Below are positions 43,934-56,338 of a stretch of 64,000 nucleotides of DNA, piece after piece. The first letter of the stretch is position 1. Each line of letters begins with the position of its first letter. Origin of the DNA: Hyaloperonospora brassicae (taxonomy: Eukaryota > Oomycota > Peronosporomycetes > Peronosporales > Peronosporaceae); contig CANTFL010000435.1 in assembly GCA_947650285.1 (NCBI GenBank), positions 62,001-126,000 of the forward strand, written 5' to 3'. The position numbers and the translations under genes are program-made. A model generated the notes under the pieces. The model did not search any database. It was not told the origin of the DNA and saw only the letters and a list, made by a program, of their open reading frames with translations.

Positions 43934-46900
43934 TGATACTGCACTGACATGCATGAGTGAATACAACGAAGATGAAATGGATTAAAACGTTTACGAAATC
44001 GCGTGCGAGTGACCGCCGACTAAGTGTTAGCGACGTTGGTGATGGGATTACCCGAGAACAGCGTAGAGCCACGACGAGGGTCATAAAGATAATCTGCATA
44101 CCATGACGATTTTCCGGGTCCGGCGCGGGCGGATCAATAGCTGGAGGTAGAGCCTTGGCTGGATCAACATCCTCAACGATCAAAGACTCCATCTCTCTTT
44201 AGGATGCGCCCACAGGCACAAAGACCGATATCCTCGGGTTACGCGGGCGAAAACAGGTGTTATACGGGTGCTATGATGGACGAGTAAACCACTCAGCACG
44301 CCAAGGTTCATCATGATCAAAAGCGCCAATATCGGAGATCCAATCGGTGCGAGCGAGTACCCACGCATTGCTCGTGATCGGGTACACGGGTACCGACAGC
44401 TCAAAGAATAAGTCCGGTTTTAGTCGAGGAGCTGGTCCGAGCGGAGTTCTCACAGCAGTAGCGTCGCGAAGGGCGCGGTTTAAGGCCTTTGAAAACACTC
44501 GCAAAAGACCGCCGCGGCATTTGCGAGCACTGTTGCATTTAACCCACGCAGCGTGAATGCGAATTAGGTCGTCCACCGAACGGTTGGGGTATTGATACGG
44601 ATGCATGCCCATCAGAACGCTAAAGTCCCAAAGCCAGTGAGTGCTTTCCCAAAGAGCAACGTAGATACACGAACGAGTGCCAACACCAACCGGTGGCACC
44701 CGATCCCTAAAGTCTCCCCGATACTTTACCCACGCATCATCCACGTCAGGTATCGAAGAATCTGGACGAGGCAAGTGCTTGTTAGCCCGTAATCGGGCCC
44801 GGGCGTCGTCCAACACGTCGTTAGACAAGAAGAACGAAGTTGAAGTAAAGAAAGCCAACGTGCGTTGGCACGGAGGCGGTGGGTTGAACACGTCGGCAAA
44901 TGCTAAGAGTCCAGAGAGAGATATCGGAGTGGGAGCGACGAAAAATTTCGACCCGTCATTCACTTGCGGAATTGAAGATTGTGCGGACCCAATACGCTAC
45001 CAACAGCGGGCGGAACCGAAGTGGTAGAACGTGACGTTCGGACTTGCACACATGGCGGGAGTAGAACGAGCGTCACGAGCAATTACTTGATTCGCACGAG
45101 AGCGAAGCAGGGAATATGGCACAACTAGAGATTTCGAGAGTTGAGCGGCCGTAAACATGGAGCACTCAGAAGCAAAAACGACGACTTCAGTCGAGGTCGG
45201 CGAGTGAGGAGACTGTGTCAACAACAATTCGGAATCACTGGATGCTGACGTCTTGCGGCGTTTGGTTGTAGGATCGGGAGCAACCTTCCTCTTCTTGGAC
45301 GGGCTTGGCGTACGAGTTCCAGAAAATTGTACCGATGAAAAGATCACGGGCGCGACGGGTTCGAGGGCCAGCGAAGTCGACGGAATCATTACAGGATGGA
45401 CTGTGCTTGGAGACAAAGCTAAGCTTGGCGCTGAAGACGAGATCAAGTTCTTGACTTGTTTAGATGAAGATCTTGATGAGATATTGCCCGAAGTCGATGG
45501 AAGTTCGGGTTGAACCAACACTCGCAGCAACCGCAGGCGTAACAACAGCAGCAACAGCAGCGATGACCGGTGATTGAGACAGGCTTACTTAAACTGTAAC
45601 TCAGTCCATCGAGGCAGCGGCATGAGGCGGATGGACAGGGAAAACGGTCAACGAAGGGTCTGGGCTTTACAAGGGCTCGGACGTCATGGTCGCCGTTCCA
45701 GGCGCGCTACGTGCCGACCGACGAGTCATCATCCGTGCTGGAGACGGAGATGGCCCAGCCGGGGACGACCTCCGTGTTTGTGGTCGCGTTCGGGATGAAG
45801 CGCCTGGAGATTTGGCTTTGTCTTGAGAGCAATGGAGGCCTTGCGGGTACTCGTCTGGCTAGAGCCTGATTTGCGACGCGATTTGGGTGACGTCGTGGAT
45901 GCGGGTAAAGCTGGGGAAGTGAAAGCGATAGTCGGAGGAAGCTGCAACGGAGGAACGTTCGTCGAGACTAGGCCAGAATACTGGGGCGAAGTTATCGACG
46001 ACGACGAGCTGGCAGAGGGCGTGGACGTCGCAGATGACATCGCGAAAACCCCCGAGAGATGGTGGCGACAAGCCCATCGACGAAGACAAACCGGTGAAAG
46101 AGCTCATAGAATTCGCAGAAGACTTGGAAATTCCATACGACAGCGCCGGAACATTTAACAGGGACGAAGTGCTGGATACTTAAGAAAAACCCCGGCGTGC
46201 GTGTAACGTCCGGGCTTGAAGTGCTTAAGAAGACAAACGAATACACACTGCCGAAAAAGTCATTTGTCGTCGAAGTGGTGAACACTGTCGGCGATGCTGG
46301 TGCAGTGGAAGCCGAGGAAAGAGGCGATGAGGTGTCCTCGCCGGACGCGACGGTAGAAGAAGACGGCTTAGCGAACAATTTTTACATCGGCGGAGCCAAA
46401 GGAGGACGGCGATACCAGCTAAGCAGCTGGAAAAGGTGACAACATCAACGCAGCGCGTGCATTCGCCGGCGTTCTCCCGCCGAGAAGAAGCCGGTGTAGA
46501 CTTGAGACGTAAAACCATGTTTTGGAACGTCGATGACCCACCGAGAGAAATTACGTCCGATAATCGCGTGGCAAGAAGACGACACAAGAGAGAGTTCAAA
46601 TCTATGTCGCGCGGATTCGTTCCGGGAACGTCAATACCGACCGCAGCGGCTACCGCAAAGTGAGGGTCCATAGGGCAACGAATTTTTCCACGACGAAGGA
46701 GTGCCTTCTGTTGTCGGATGACTTGCTGCTGGCGGCTAATAGCACGCTGGCGATCCGGAGGGCGTGTGCTTCAACGGTACAAAAGGCGAAGGTAGCTGGT
46801 AGCTTCCAGGAGCTGGCAAAAATACGTGGTCGCGACGCCGTATATTGCAATCTGTCGGGCTTCCGCGTCGGCGAGTTGGCGAGTTAGCTGGGCCAATTGC

Positions 46901-47673
46901 CTGTCTCGGTCGATAAGGCCAGCCTTGAGCGTAGCAAACAATCATTTAGCCGATGCCAGACGATCCTCGCGATGTCGAGCTGCCTTAGCCGCAGACGTTT
47001 CTAAGGAGTAATTTGACCTGCAAATCGAGTCAATGAGCCCGGAGGTCTTTAGAGATGCACTCTTCTAAGTCTCGGGCTCCTTCTTGATTTTCTTCAACCG
47101 GATTCGTAAATCCACCATCTCCGCGACAGCAGCTTGAGTACTTCGTCGAAGAGAAGCGTTTGAGCTATGAGACTGCAAGAGTGCATCGCAGAGTGACGCG
47201 ATGTCTCCGGCGCAATCTACAGCAGGGACTTCATCACCCGTCATCAGAGCATTCAAGTCCGCAAGCGTCCTCGCCCAAGAAATGGACTGCCGACTGGATA
47301 AATCATGAAGAGGACGCGGCGATTCCAGCAACGTGGCAATAAGTCGAATGAGATTGCGCTCACGACCTTGCAAGCGTTCTTCAAGGCTCGAGCTAAGACG
47401 ACGATCGTCTGACGTTGCTCCAGAGTCCCAATCTCATAAGCTACAATATTGAGAACTCGGCAGGGAATTATCTGTCGTAGCTACCGGACCGACGAACGTC
47501 ACGGGACCAAGCCCAACGGATGCCGGTAGAACTCCCGAAGCGGTCGGTGAAAAGACGACCAACGCGGTGGGCGAAAGAGATGGGTCAGTATTAAGTCCGA
47601 ATTTAGTTACATTCGCTGAAGCCTGGCCGTAGACAGAATTCCAAGGATCACGCACAAACCACCGACAAGACAA
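43934..47673 (-). pseudogene. Element C antisense ORF region
   Basis: In the 3.9 kb between chromodomain and 3' LTR, the longest open frames are on the minus strand. From its 5' end: 47373-47065 (helical, ending RLKKIKKEPET), about 47000-46860 (GLIDRDRQLAQLTRQLADAE, coiled coil), 46671-46225, 46040-45729 and 45554-44997 (with PSPSKKRKVAPDP and TTKRRKTSAS, a nuclear-localisation-like cluster), and 44963-44271, 230 codons with a Trp-rich domain (YVALWESTHWLWDFSVLMGM, RSVDDLIRIHAAWVKCNSAR, LRVFSKALNRALRDA). I know no family. The orientation and position equal those of the antisense ORFs in A and B. It is broken by several stops. Confidence 0.5.
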
Positions 47674-47838
47674 AAGTCAGACAACCAACGGAAGTAATAG
47701 GCAATATTTAGTGCACCATTATTGAGGCGAAGACAAAAAGCGGCGAGAGAAGCGAGAAGAAGAACGATCAGGCACAAGGGGATGGAATAATGAAGTCGCG
47801 ACACTCGCCCGTTAGGTTCGTATCACGACTGAGCCGGT

Positions 47839-48860
47839 TGTGATATAGGGATTTAGTGGAAAAGATCGACATATTTTTCGAAGCCGAGGTCGTCGAATGA
47901 AACGTCGTAGAATTCGAGGTCGTCGAACTCCAGGTCGTCCAAGTCGAGTTCGCCGAACTCGAGGTCGTCGAACGCGAGGTCATCGAAGTCGAGGTCGTCC
48001 AACTCGAGGTCAATGAACGGAAGTCGTCCAACTCGAGGTCATCGAACGGAGGTCGTCAAACTCGAGGTCGTCAAACGCGAGGTCGTCGAAGTAAAGGTCG
48101 TCGAGGTGTAGGTCGTCGAAGTGATGGTCATCGAACTTAAAGTCGTCGACAATAGGGCGTAGATCAGAGTGCGAGAAGATCGACGAAGATTCAGTTCACT
48201 TAGTTTACGTATAAGGGAAGAGGAGGAGAAGAACAGAGGACCACTAAACGGTTCAGAGATAGAAAAAGCGATAAATCAATACAGTGCAGAATTTTCTAAG
48301 TCCAAGACACGTGTACACGTTAAGGTAAGTCCCCGCGTGGGATAGATTATGACTGCCGTCGAACCTCGAGAGGCATAGCTTGTCGAGGTATCAACTGGTA
48401 CCGCCAAGACTTAGGAAGGCCCGGGTTAAGAGCGAAAGAAAGAGTCTCGTCGACGACGAGACGGTAAACCTCATCAAAGGGACCGTTGTGAGTCTCGTCA
48501 TCGACGAGCCGGTGACCCAATAGACGGCACCGTTGAAATTCTTGTCGAGCGACAAGCCGGTGGGCCTCAGCCGAGGGCACCGTTACTTTCTAGTCGGGCG
48601 GACACTACGCCCGGTGATCTGTAAAATCGCGTGAGCGTCGGCTTCCACCCGTTGGTGTAAAGTCATAGGAATAGAGGGGGTTGTAGGCTGCTGAGCTCAG
48701 GAAGGCCTCTGAAAGATGGTTGTAAGGAATCGATTAGGCGAGATCTACAACTGAACCCGAAGGGGCGAACGAAGTAGAAATTTACCCAAACGTACCATCC
48801 CGTTGCGCCGACTTAGCTCGGCGATTATTGTGTTTTGTACGTTGAGGCTGTTATACAACA
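47839..48860 (+). repeat. Element C 3' LTR
   Basis: Direct repeat of the 34301 LTR, 1022 bp. Differences by eye: about 16 substitutions and loss of one minisatellite unit. A clear polypurine tract is not seen immediately upstream (the nearest purine run, CAAGGGGATGGAATAATGAAG, is about 50 bases away). Confidence 0.88.
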
Positions 48861-48879
48861 GAATTATTTATCAACTATT

Positions 48880-49684
48880 CCACAGCAAGCTAGCTGGCGT
48901 ATCCATTTATAGTTCTATCCAATCAGAGCCATAGTTAATCCTACACTCTAAGTTATGCGGATCGTTATCTGCACTATGCCGATCTGCTCGATCTCGGATA
49001 GAGATCATAAGTCACTCGTTCTCCATCTATGTAGCTCGCTGAAACTGACTCTGAATGTTTTATCGCCATCTACTTGGGTCCCGATCCCGCATCCTGGTGC
49101 TTCCCAGTGGTAGAGTTGCCTTTAATGTCGATATCAGGCCCAAGCCGTCCATCAGGTAGAACAAAGTATCTCCGCGTACACGATCTTGCGCCTAATATAT
49201 CAAAAATGTAACTCGCTCAGCGTACGCATCCCGATCCTTTTGATCCAAGTCTGAGTCATAAATCTTGATGACTCGAGTCAGCGTCTGTACCATGCTTTCT
49301 GTTGTACCATTTTCTTGACGATGGAAAGACATAGTAGAACGTTGATTCTGTCCGGCATTATTGTTTTACGCCCGGAAAAAACTGACATGAATCCAGGTTC
49401 CCGATAATACCGTAACACTTCACTTGCTTCAAATTTTCAAAGACGCATTCCTCGTATCCTTCTGCAATTGTTTGCGCTGTTCGTGATGCGTTTTCTCTAG
49501 CCACCACATATAAAGAAAATAGATTTACACATATCAGTAACTCCGTATCCCGTTTGAACGACATAGGAAGAGTGGGTATGTGGTCCATTGAGATTATTTG
49601 GAACGGATATGTAGCTTGCACATTGCCTGGTGATCCCCCAGGGATCGATGGTTGGCCTTTCCAGCAGTACAGCCACGCACACAC
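48880..49684 (-). pseudogene. Element B integrase core
   Basis: At 49684-49358 the minus strand reads IISMDHIPTLPMSFKRDTEL and LICVNLFSLYVVARENASRT; the first catalytic Asp is in SMDHIP. The second Asp block is degraded. At about 49330 ENGTTESMVQTLTRVIKIYD holds the catalytic Glu. Then VTFLIY, GDTLFYL and a TLPLGSTR...R..RW stretch lead toward GPY/F. The frame runs into the 3' LTR of element C at 48860 and continues on the far side at 34300. Confidence 0.8.
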
Positions 49685-49948
49685 TTACATGATGTTGGAC
49701 GCTCCGATATAACCCTATCCAACGGAAACTAGATCGGAGACGCTGATACGTCCTTCCGATCCCTTAGTTTCCCCCTTTTAAAATCGAGTGGTAATGATGA
49801 ACAAAGTCACGCTGAAACAGTTCAGGCACTACGAGGCGGTTCATCTCTGTCCGATCTTCCGATGACCCAGAAAATCCAGTATAGAGCTTAACAACGCATT
49901 CTCGTCCACCTTATAATCTGGAGCAATCTGAGAACACATCTTCACATC

Positions 49949-50251
49949 TTATTCACTCATCTGGGTCACATTCCCAGTGAGCAACTTCTTCACATTGGCA
50001 AACCAACCTTCTTCCTTTTGCGCCTCCTTGAATCGCTCGACCCTAATCTTTTGCACCACTTCTTCGTGCATTACCTCGGTCCTTCTGCGTCTTCGAAACG
50101 TTGATCGAGTGATCGCAGCCATCTTTACTACTCGACCTGATCTTCTTATTATGATCGATTCCTTCGATCGATCAAATGATATCAAGTCATGTATCTCTGA
50201 GTCAGATGTGATAGTCGTACCGGTCTCCTCTTGCAAAGCTGAACTCGCCAA
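49949..50251 (-). pseudogene. Element B linker between second RNase H and integrase
   Basis: A 100-codon minus-strand frame begins with the RNase H tail (ASSALQEE) and continues as a charged, Arg-rich stretch (AAITRSTFRRRRRTEVMHEE) and EGWFANVKKLLTGNVTQMSE. The equivalent linker in element C has the same order (VVTRSTTRHMR, then EETKWADLKTYLRG), supporting homology. Confidence 0.65.
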
Positions 50252-50263
50252 TAGATCTGTACT

Positions 50264-50640
50264 TTAATTCCATTCCCTTTTCATGTGTAGGAAATCGTGC
50301 TTTGGCCACGACTGAAGTCTTTGCATTGCCTTGCGTCGTAACAATTGTAACCGCGGCGCCTTGTAATCAGTCTCACCCTGCATTTGGCGGATCAACAAGT
50401 TGAAATCGCCCCATATGATGACCCGTTCCCTAGTTTGCTTACACAACTGATAGAAAACAAGGAATAAACTGCGATATTTAGCTCTTTTCACTGTTAAACC
50501 CATCGCATATTAGACGCAGCTACCACAACGGTCCATTCGGAAAGTTTCCACACGATCGTGTTGTATGTCCCACTCTTCCATTTAATTCGAGCTGATCCAT
50601 AGAAACTATTCACCAGGAAGTTCTCGTCTTCTTCCATCGA
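50264..50640 (-). pseudogene. Element B second RNase H (archaeal-like)
   Basis: The minus strand encodes NSFYGSARIKWKSGTYNTIV, WKLSEWTVVVAAS, then LTVKRAKYRSLFLVFYQL, RVIIWGDFNLLIRQMQGE and SWPKHDFLHMKREWN. Aligned with the domain in element C, the first catalytic Asp (DGS) is Tyr (FYGS), the Glu (AEY) is Lys (AKY), and the third position Asp is kept (WGDFN). So the fold is recognisable but two catalytic residues are lost. Confidence 0.75.
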
Positions 50641-50699
50641 AGGAAGTCAAAATTGATATGATTAACCTAGGTTGCCTCTTTGGAGCGATTGCAATCAAC

Positions 50700-51009
50700 A
50701 TTTTGTCCACCTCGGATTGAGGGGTTATGATGGCTGCAAGGGTACCGAGTATTTCGCCCCCCCTTTATCACGTCTCCGAACTTCCAAACTCCAATATGAC
50801 AACAACGCGGTCCATCTCCCCAGCCTCCCATAAAGACCCGAAGATTGGAACAACCAAGCAAGGTTTGCATGTAGAGTGAGGACTTCGATCTCTCGAGATA
50901 CTAACATCACGTAGCACACATCCAAGATTTTAAGCAGGGCTACCACCTCTTTCTCCACCATGCCATAGCTAATCTCATTAGGCTTAAGGGTGCGGCTCAC
51001 GAATGTCAC
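50700..51009 (-). pseudogene. Element B first RNase H
   Basis: The minus-strand frame reads MTFVSRTLKPNEISYGMVEK, EVVALLKILDVCYVMLVSRE, LTLHANLAWLFQSSG and GRLGRWTALLSYWSLEVRR, the standard Ty3/Gypsy RNase H end (F.SR.L...E..Y...E.E.LA). The Asp usually found before ..SL is changed. Confidence 0.75.
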
Positions 51010-51171
51010 TGGCTAGTATACGCCGTCGATTTTCTGCAGAAGTAATGAAGATAACGCCCACTTGATTGCATACACTACGATCACCGAAATTCTATCTAGG
51101 TCAAAGTGCTTGAGAATCGGGATGGTAGCGATCTTGGCTTTCAACATGGTCAATGCAATGGTAGCCTTCTC

Positions 51172-52376
51172 TCACCGGTTTTTCCCGTTTAAATCGCGCT
51201 CTTTACTTTTCTCCATAGCTGGATCGCGGTCCTCTGTGATCGACTTTGTGCGTGTTGTATAACCGGCGTCCATTTGGCTGATATCGAAAAAGTCTGTCTC
51301 CCTCAGCTTGTATAGCACTGATGAGTAGATCGCAAAATCTTCGATGAATCTGCTATAATAGTTCAAAATGACCAAAAATGACTGCATAGAACGCAACGAC
51401 GTAAGGAAGGGAAGATATACCAGCATCCACAGGTCCTTAGGGTGAGCTTCCAACAAAGCTTCTGATACCTGGTGCCCCAGATAATCTACTTTACGCCGTC
51501 CCGGAAAATTTAGGCCAGACGGATCAATAAACTCTTTTGATCGCACACCAACAGAAATCGTTCGACCTTGTCGTATAGAGAGGCCCATGTTGTAGCTGTG
51601 GTCAAGATGTTGTCAATGTAAGATCGCCTGCTTAGCACGGATGGCGATCAATCAGTCTCTGGGTCTCGTTTCGTTAACACGCCTTTCAACTTGGGCTGAC
51701 CCATTGCGGCTAAACCTATATTCTTGCTGATCTCCAACTATCCATACAAAGCGTTTTTAATGAGTCGCTGGTAAATATGTAGGTCTTCCTTTAATACTAA
51801 CGGAAAACTCAACCACTTAAATAGACCGGAAGGGGTAATAAACGCGGAAATCATCCTAGCCCGTTCGGTCATATCCACCACCCTATATTCACTATCCGTA
51901 TCCAAGGAGCGATTCCACAGTTCCTTGTCCATATCTTGAAGCAGCTCGTTGAAGAGGGGCGTGGGGTAAAGCATTAGCCGGGTTAGCTAACTTACCTGCC
52001 TATAGTTGATACATAACCTGATGTTTTGCCATATTTCTTGATTATCACGAGTATTGGTGACGCCTATGGCGATATTGAAGGCTTGATTTTTTTGTTGACA
52101 ACAATCCCTTCATTAGATCTGTCAATTTCTACTGAAACTTGGGTGCCATCGGTCGTACACGTTGTGCAATCGGATTCGCGCCACTGACATCGATTTTGCA
52201 TACCACACCGCGTGCGGAAGGGTTAAAGCATTACCTTTTCCAATCAACAGATTATTGCTCTTGTACACTTCCTGCCGCGACCTCACTTGATCTTCTGTTA
52301 ATGAAACACCAAGATATCCAACTTTTACATCATTGGTTGTTATCTCTGTCGACGATGTTGCTACATCTGATAGCAC
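51172..52376 (-). pseudogene. Element B reverse transcriptase
   Basis: Three minus-strand frames: 52376-52122 (GVSLTEDQVRSRQEVY, NNLLIGKGNALTLP), 51974-51738 (ELWNRSLDTDSEYRVVDMTE, ARMISAFITPSGLFKWLSFP, IYQRLIKNALYG) and 51588-51172 (GRRKVDYLGHQVSEA, LRSMQSFLVILNYYSRFIED). The catalytic box near 51610 reads YIDNIL, with Asn in place of the second Asp of YxDD. The spacer between NALYG and this box is about 40 codons, shorter than in element C. Confidence 0.8.
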
Positions 52377-53273
52377 AGCTCGGTGATCTTCGACATCATC
52401 CGCAAATAGTTCCGCCCCTATTTAGTAATATACAGATTGAAAAGATGTCTCTTCCGTTCTCATGATCGAGCCGTTCGTAAGCGATCCTGCTCCTTGAACT
52501 GATCGCTCAGATTGATCTGACAATTTACGATCTTCAGTCTTGATCAAATTTTTTTGTTTGCAGCTAAAATCTCCTTTTACCTCACGAACTTCAGCTCCGA
52601 CTTCTTCTGATTGATTGATGACCGTCTTTGCAACGGATCAGCCGTTCTACATTCGACCCTTTGGCTCAATCGTCATGAGGTCGAAATAAAAGTTTATATC
52701 GCACACGCATCTTTCATCGATATCCAATTTCTGCCACTGTCGTCTTCTATTTTGGAGCAGGCTTCCTGATCTAAGCTGTACCGCTACATTTGAGCCTCAA
52801 TCTAGATTTAGTATCTTCAGAGTATTGTTGAAATCGCGACTCAAATCCTGCAGGGTCTTTGAAGTTCTCAGTCTCTTTTTCTGAACGATTGGGATACTGC
52901 ATCGGCCTTGTGTACCATCGGGGTGATCTATCAGAGGTCCCGCGTATGTATCGATCTATTTCGCCTCCCGCTATGCCGTAGCTTCGTACGCTATCATCTG
53001 CTATTCTTTTTATCGTCCTAATTCAACCGACACATATCCTGGAGATCGACGTAGCATGTATTCTGTCATTTGAAGGACAACGGGGCGCCATGATGTAGCA
53101 CCAGATCGTGTGTACCTACGTTTGTAAGCTGCAAGATCATGCTTTTTCCTGGTCCGGCCGTCACCGTAGACACTTAATCCACGTCTCGCCTCACCCAGAG
53201 TTTGGACTTCGGAGGATTTACCCTGATCGTAACTTCGGCCGATTTGCCGGCTAAGATGCTTACATGCCTATCG

Positions 53274-53630
53274 TTAAGATTGACCGCAAATATATTCGAC
53301 CTGTAGGTGGTCTACGTCCCGCCAAACGTATCCGGACTTCGTCCGGCAAAGATTGTGTGTCGCATCGGCCAGATCTAAATGGATACCTGCTGGAAGCATG
53401 AAACTCATACCCATTATGGCTTCTTGCCCCGCTTGATCTCCTAACCATTCGTCTAAGTAGTACACCAGAAATCCGTCCAATGTGACTTTGATCTTAGTTC
53501 GCCCCGCCGTCATGTATACAATCTCCCCAACTCCAACGCATTTCTGCGTCCGAATTTCGTCAGTCACCCATCCCCTCGTACAAGCAATTGTCGTGTCTAT
53601 GATTGAAATTTCTGCGCCAGAGTCAAACAA
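53274..53630 (-). pseudogene. Element B aspartic protease
   Basis: The minus-strand frame starts MFDSGAEISIIDTTIA (active site D-S-G) and continues with GVGEIVYMTAGRTKIKVTLD, FLVYYLDEWLG, AIMGMSFMLPAGIHLDLAD. This is a nearly full protease with the distal IMGM block in place of ILG. It is open over 118 codons, so it is the best-preserved gene of B. The 52377-53273 interval shows only degraded pol spacer. Confidence 0.8.
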
Positions 53631-54001
53631 TATGGTGCCCTTCTCGATGTTGATCTTGCCTACAGCCTTAACTTTCTTGACTAAATTTTCCGGAGTATGA
53701 CACCTTCAATACCCGCGCGAGTCCCCTGGGAAGAGTGTCAGTTCAATCTATATAGCGGATCGTGTATATTCGTTCACTTTTATACACTTGTAAATCGAAG
53801 AGACATACGTAAAACTACCACGTGTATTAGCGATCGGATCGACCTAATCGTTAAACTCTTAATCTCTCTTTGTCTTTTAACAAATGCATAAAGCAAAGCC
53901 TAGAACGCTCGGCTCGTACCAGATTCAAACCTGGCGAGAGTCTTTGTATGAAATCTCTTCGACCTTGGGAGGAACATCACGGCATGTTTTTGAGGCACAT
54001 A

Positions 54002-54196
54002 TCACTTGTGGATCAGATTGTAGAATACCTCTATGGGACACTTGCCACAGTCATGTACTTCTCTACAAGCTGCACACACACTCAAGCACTTTTCTGACGG
54101 ATGTCCTTTGCGGCCACACTTCTGGAATGTATATGGCTTCCAGCACTCACGATCGTCATGGGTTTTTGATCCGCAGTGAGTGTACGCTTTTTTCAT
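54002..54196 (-). pseudogene. Element B Gag zinc knuckles
   Basis: The minus-strand frame has HCGSKTHDDRECW, C-x-K-CGRKGHPSEKC, and CAACREVHDCGKCP, that is two C-x2-C-x4-H-x4-C type knuckles and a third Cys/His cluster. One Cys of the first and one of the second knuckle are replaced. These bind the element RNA. Confidence 0.75.
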
Positions 54197-54297
54197 TGTG
54201 ACGCGATTTGCACTGCCTTCCAGACGCTTCTTACTCGAATCCGCATCTTAATCAGTCAACTTCTTTATGCAATCTGACGTCACGGCCACAAGCACAT

Positions 54298-56338
54298 TTA
54301 GTGCTTCCTCTTCGATCCGATAAGGTCTGAACCTGATCCACTGTCTTCGATCTTCACCCGAATGGGTCTCACTGCGCGAGCTGTTTTCGCCGGTATTTGG
54401 TTAAAAGATGGTGTAGGTCGCCATCGAAATTTGTTTGATCCTGTAGATAATTGAATCTGCTTGTTGTCCATACACTGGTAAGCGCGTAAAGTCTCTTCCA
54501 TCTCATCTGCGTCTTACAACCTCAGCAACGTCAAATGTTTAGCCAGATCGCGATCTCCAAGCGACTCGATGAAGTGTTTCACATGTTCACGACATACATC
54601 CCGCGATCCATCTCGAATCAGAATCTTCACTCTTATCGCCGAGACATGCATACGATACATATATTCCAATGGCATTTCTTCTGATCACTTCTTTACATTT
54701 TGATATTAGCTTCCAACCGACATACCATTGTCCCCGTATTGTACGAGGAAACTCTCCGAAAAATCTTTCCATGAGCGACGGGTAGATTGGCTCAGCTGGA
54801 TATACCAGTATCGTGCGGGGACTGTACAAAGATCTCCATACACAGGAACTTCTATTCATTTGGGGTCGGATCCGTGAAATGCGGACTTAAACTTGCTGAA
54901 CCAGCTCCTGGCCCGATCTTCATCCAAGTCTTTTCCGTTAGTTTCCTACAGATCCTCGACGGCAGACATCCGAATCCTCGGACCGCTAAGTCCACCACCC
55001 GACGCCGTTATCGTAGCTGCTAAAAGTGGCCGTCTGAGATCGTCTTGACCGGAGTCGTCGAGATTACCTCCTTATGAAAAAATGGGCATCCAATATTTCT
55101 GGAAGCAATCCGATTGACTCCATCTCGACATCTGGGTCGTATATCTCCTGCCTTCTCGTGTATCTCACAGTCTGACTAGGATAAACTGCTTGGTGAGCTT
55201 GTTCCCGTTATTCTTGCTGAAAACGTCTCATGGAAGCTTCAAAATACGTTTGTAGTGGTCCTATGATGTTTGGAATTTTGTGCTGTCTGGAGCATACAGC
55301 TGCCAAGCGTGACTCGTATTTAATCGTCACACTGCGAACCGGTAGATGAGTTGCTCCACTTACGCCAAAAGCCATCCGTTGGATAATGATCGATTCAATT
55401 GATTCGATCTGTGACTCAGCTGATGAGTACTGCGATGATCTAGTGTACTAATCCCTTGGGGCATCTGACATTGCCACAAATGCTTGATTTTCGTTGTTGT
55501 CGTCGATTTTCAACAATCTGTCTGGGGTTTCTGCGATCGCCAGAAGCGCTTTATTTTCGCACCTGTATTCACTCGTCAACGGGATCAGTACTTCATTCAG
55601 CGATTGACACGCCTTTATCATTTGATTTTGTTTGCCATCCCGTAACTTTTTCGCGTCGATCACCCCGCGACGAATCCTGCGTCCCGTAGCTGCTGGATAT
55701 TTCTGTTCATTTCCTCGAGCGTGTTTGATGCATTCTCTCGAGCTAAGATCGGGCCTTGGATCTTCCCGATCATCTTGGGCATTAACATCTATTGCACCGG
55801 TTCGCTATATAGCAACGTCTTGAGTACCTCTCAACAAAATCACTCCGTCAGAAGAGCCGATCTCCACCTTTTCATTGTCTCCTCTTCTTCCGCAAACTTG
55901 ACTTTCCGATACTCGACTTCCATGGCGCGATCACGTTATTCCAGCTCCGACGCTGCTTTCTTCGTCCTTGCCGCATTGAAATCTTTCTACTTTGACGCCA
56001 CAGGAGTGGTCTTGGATGGATCTTGTTCGATTTTGACCGAGAGGTTTCTACTCTGCGAATCATGCTTTGCAGCACGATCCTCTTCGACCCCCGAAGGGAC
56101 CTCGGAAGGGGCCCGAGAGTATCTTGCAGACCAAGCGATAGATCTTCCTATCTAATCTTCTTGTTGTCAGTACCCCTCCCGAACTATGATACTCCGGGGA
56201 TACTTTCGTTTCGCCCGTCTGCAGCGATCCCTCTGCTTCTGACGGTTCAATCGCAGGTTTAGTCTTGATCTTGAGATCGTCGCCAAAGAACATACGGTGT
56301 GATACCGAGTCACGAGAAGATCCGTACACGCACATCAT
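54298..56338 (-). pseudogene. Element B Gag
   Basis: Minus-strand fragments in shifting frames. From the 5' LTR: 56338-56060 (acidic leader, IKTKPAIEPSEAEG), 56075-55872 (basic), 55663-55448, 54859-54587 (YPSLMERFFGEFPRTIRGQW, a Gag helix) and about 54590-54298 (EHVKHFIESLGDRDLAKHLT, then MEETLRAYQCMDNKQ and a basic tail before the zinc knuckles). Several frameshifts. The region 54860-55447 keeps no long frame. Confidence 0.65.

Larger units (their letters stand above)
34301..48860 (+). mobile_element. Element C: 14.6-kb Ty3/Gypsy element with dual RNase H, inserted in B
   Basis: Direct LTRs at 34301-35338 and 47839-48860 begin TGTGATATAG and end ACA. By eye they differ at about 16 positions plus one 15-16 bp unit, so this is the youngest of the nested elements. 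Plus-strand order: Gag, protease, RT, RNase H, archaeal-like RNase H, integrase, GPY/F, chromodomain-like module, then 3.9 kb that carries an antisense ORF before the 3' LTR. The layout matches what has been described for oomycete Chronos-type elements (my recollection of the literature, not checked). Stops and frameshifts occur in every gene. Confidence 0.9.

Noticed and set aside
34295..48866. Target-site duplication around element C
   Set aside because: The flanks (GTGTGA before, GAATTA after) do not match, so none can be claimed; it may have decayed.
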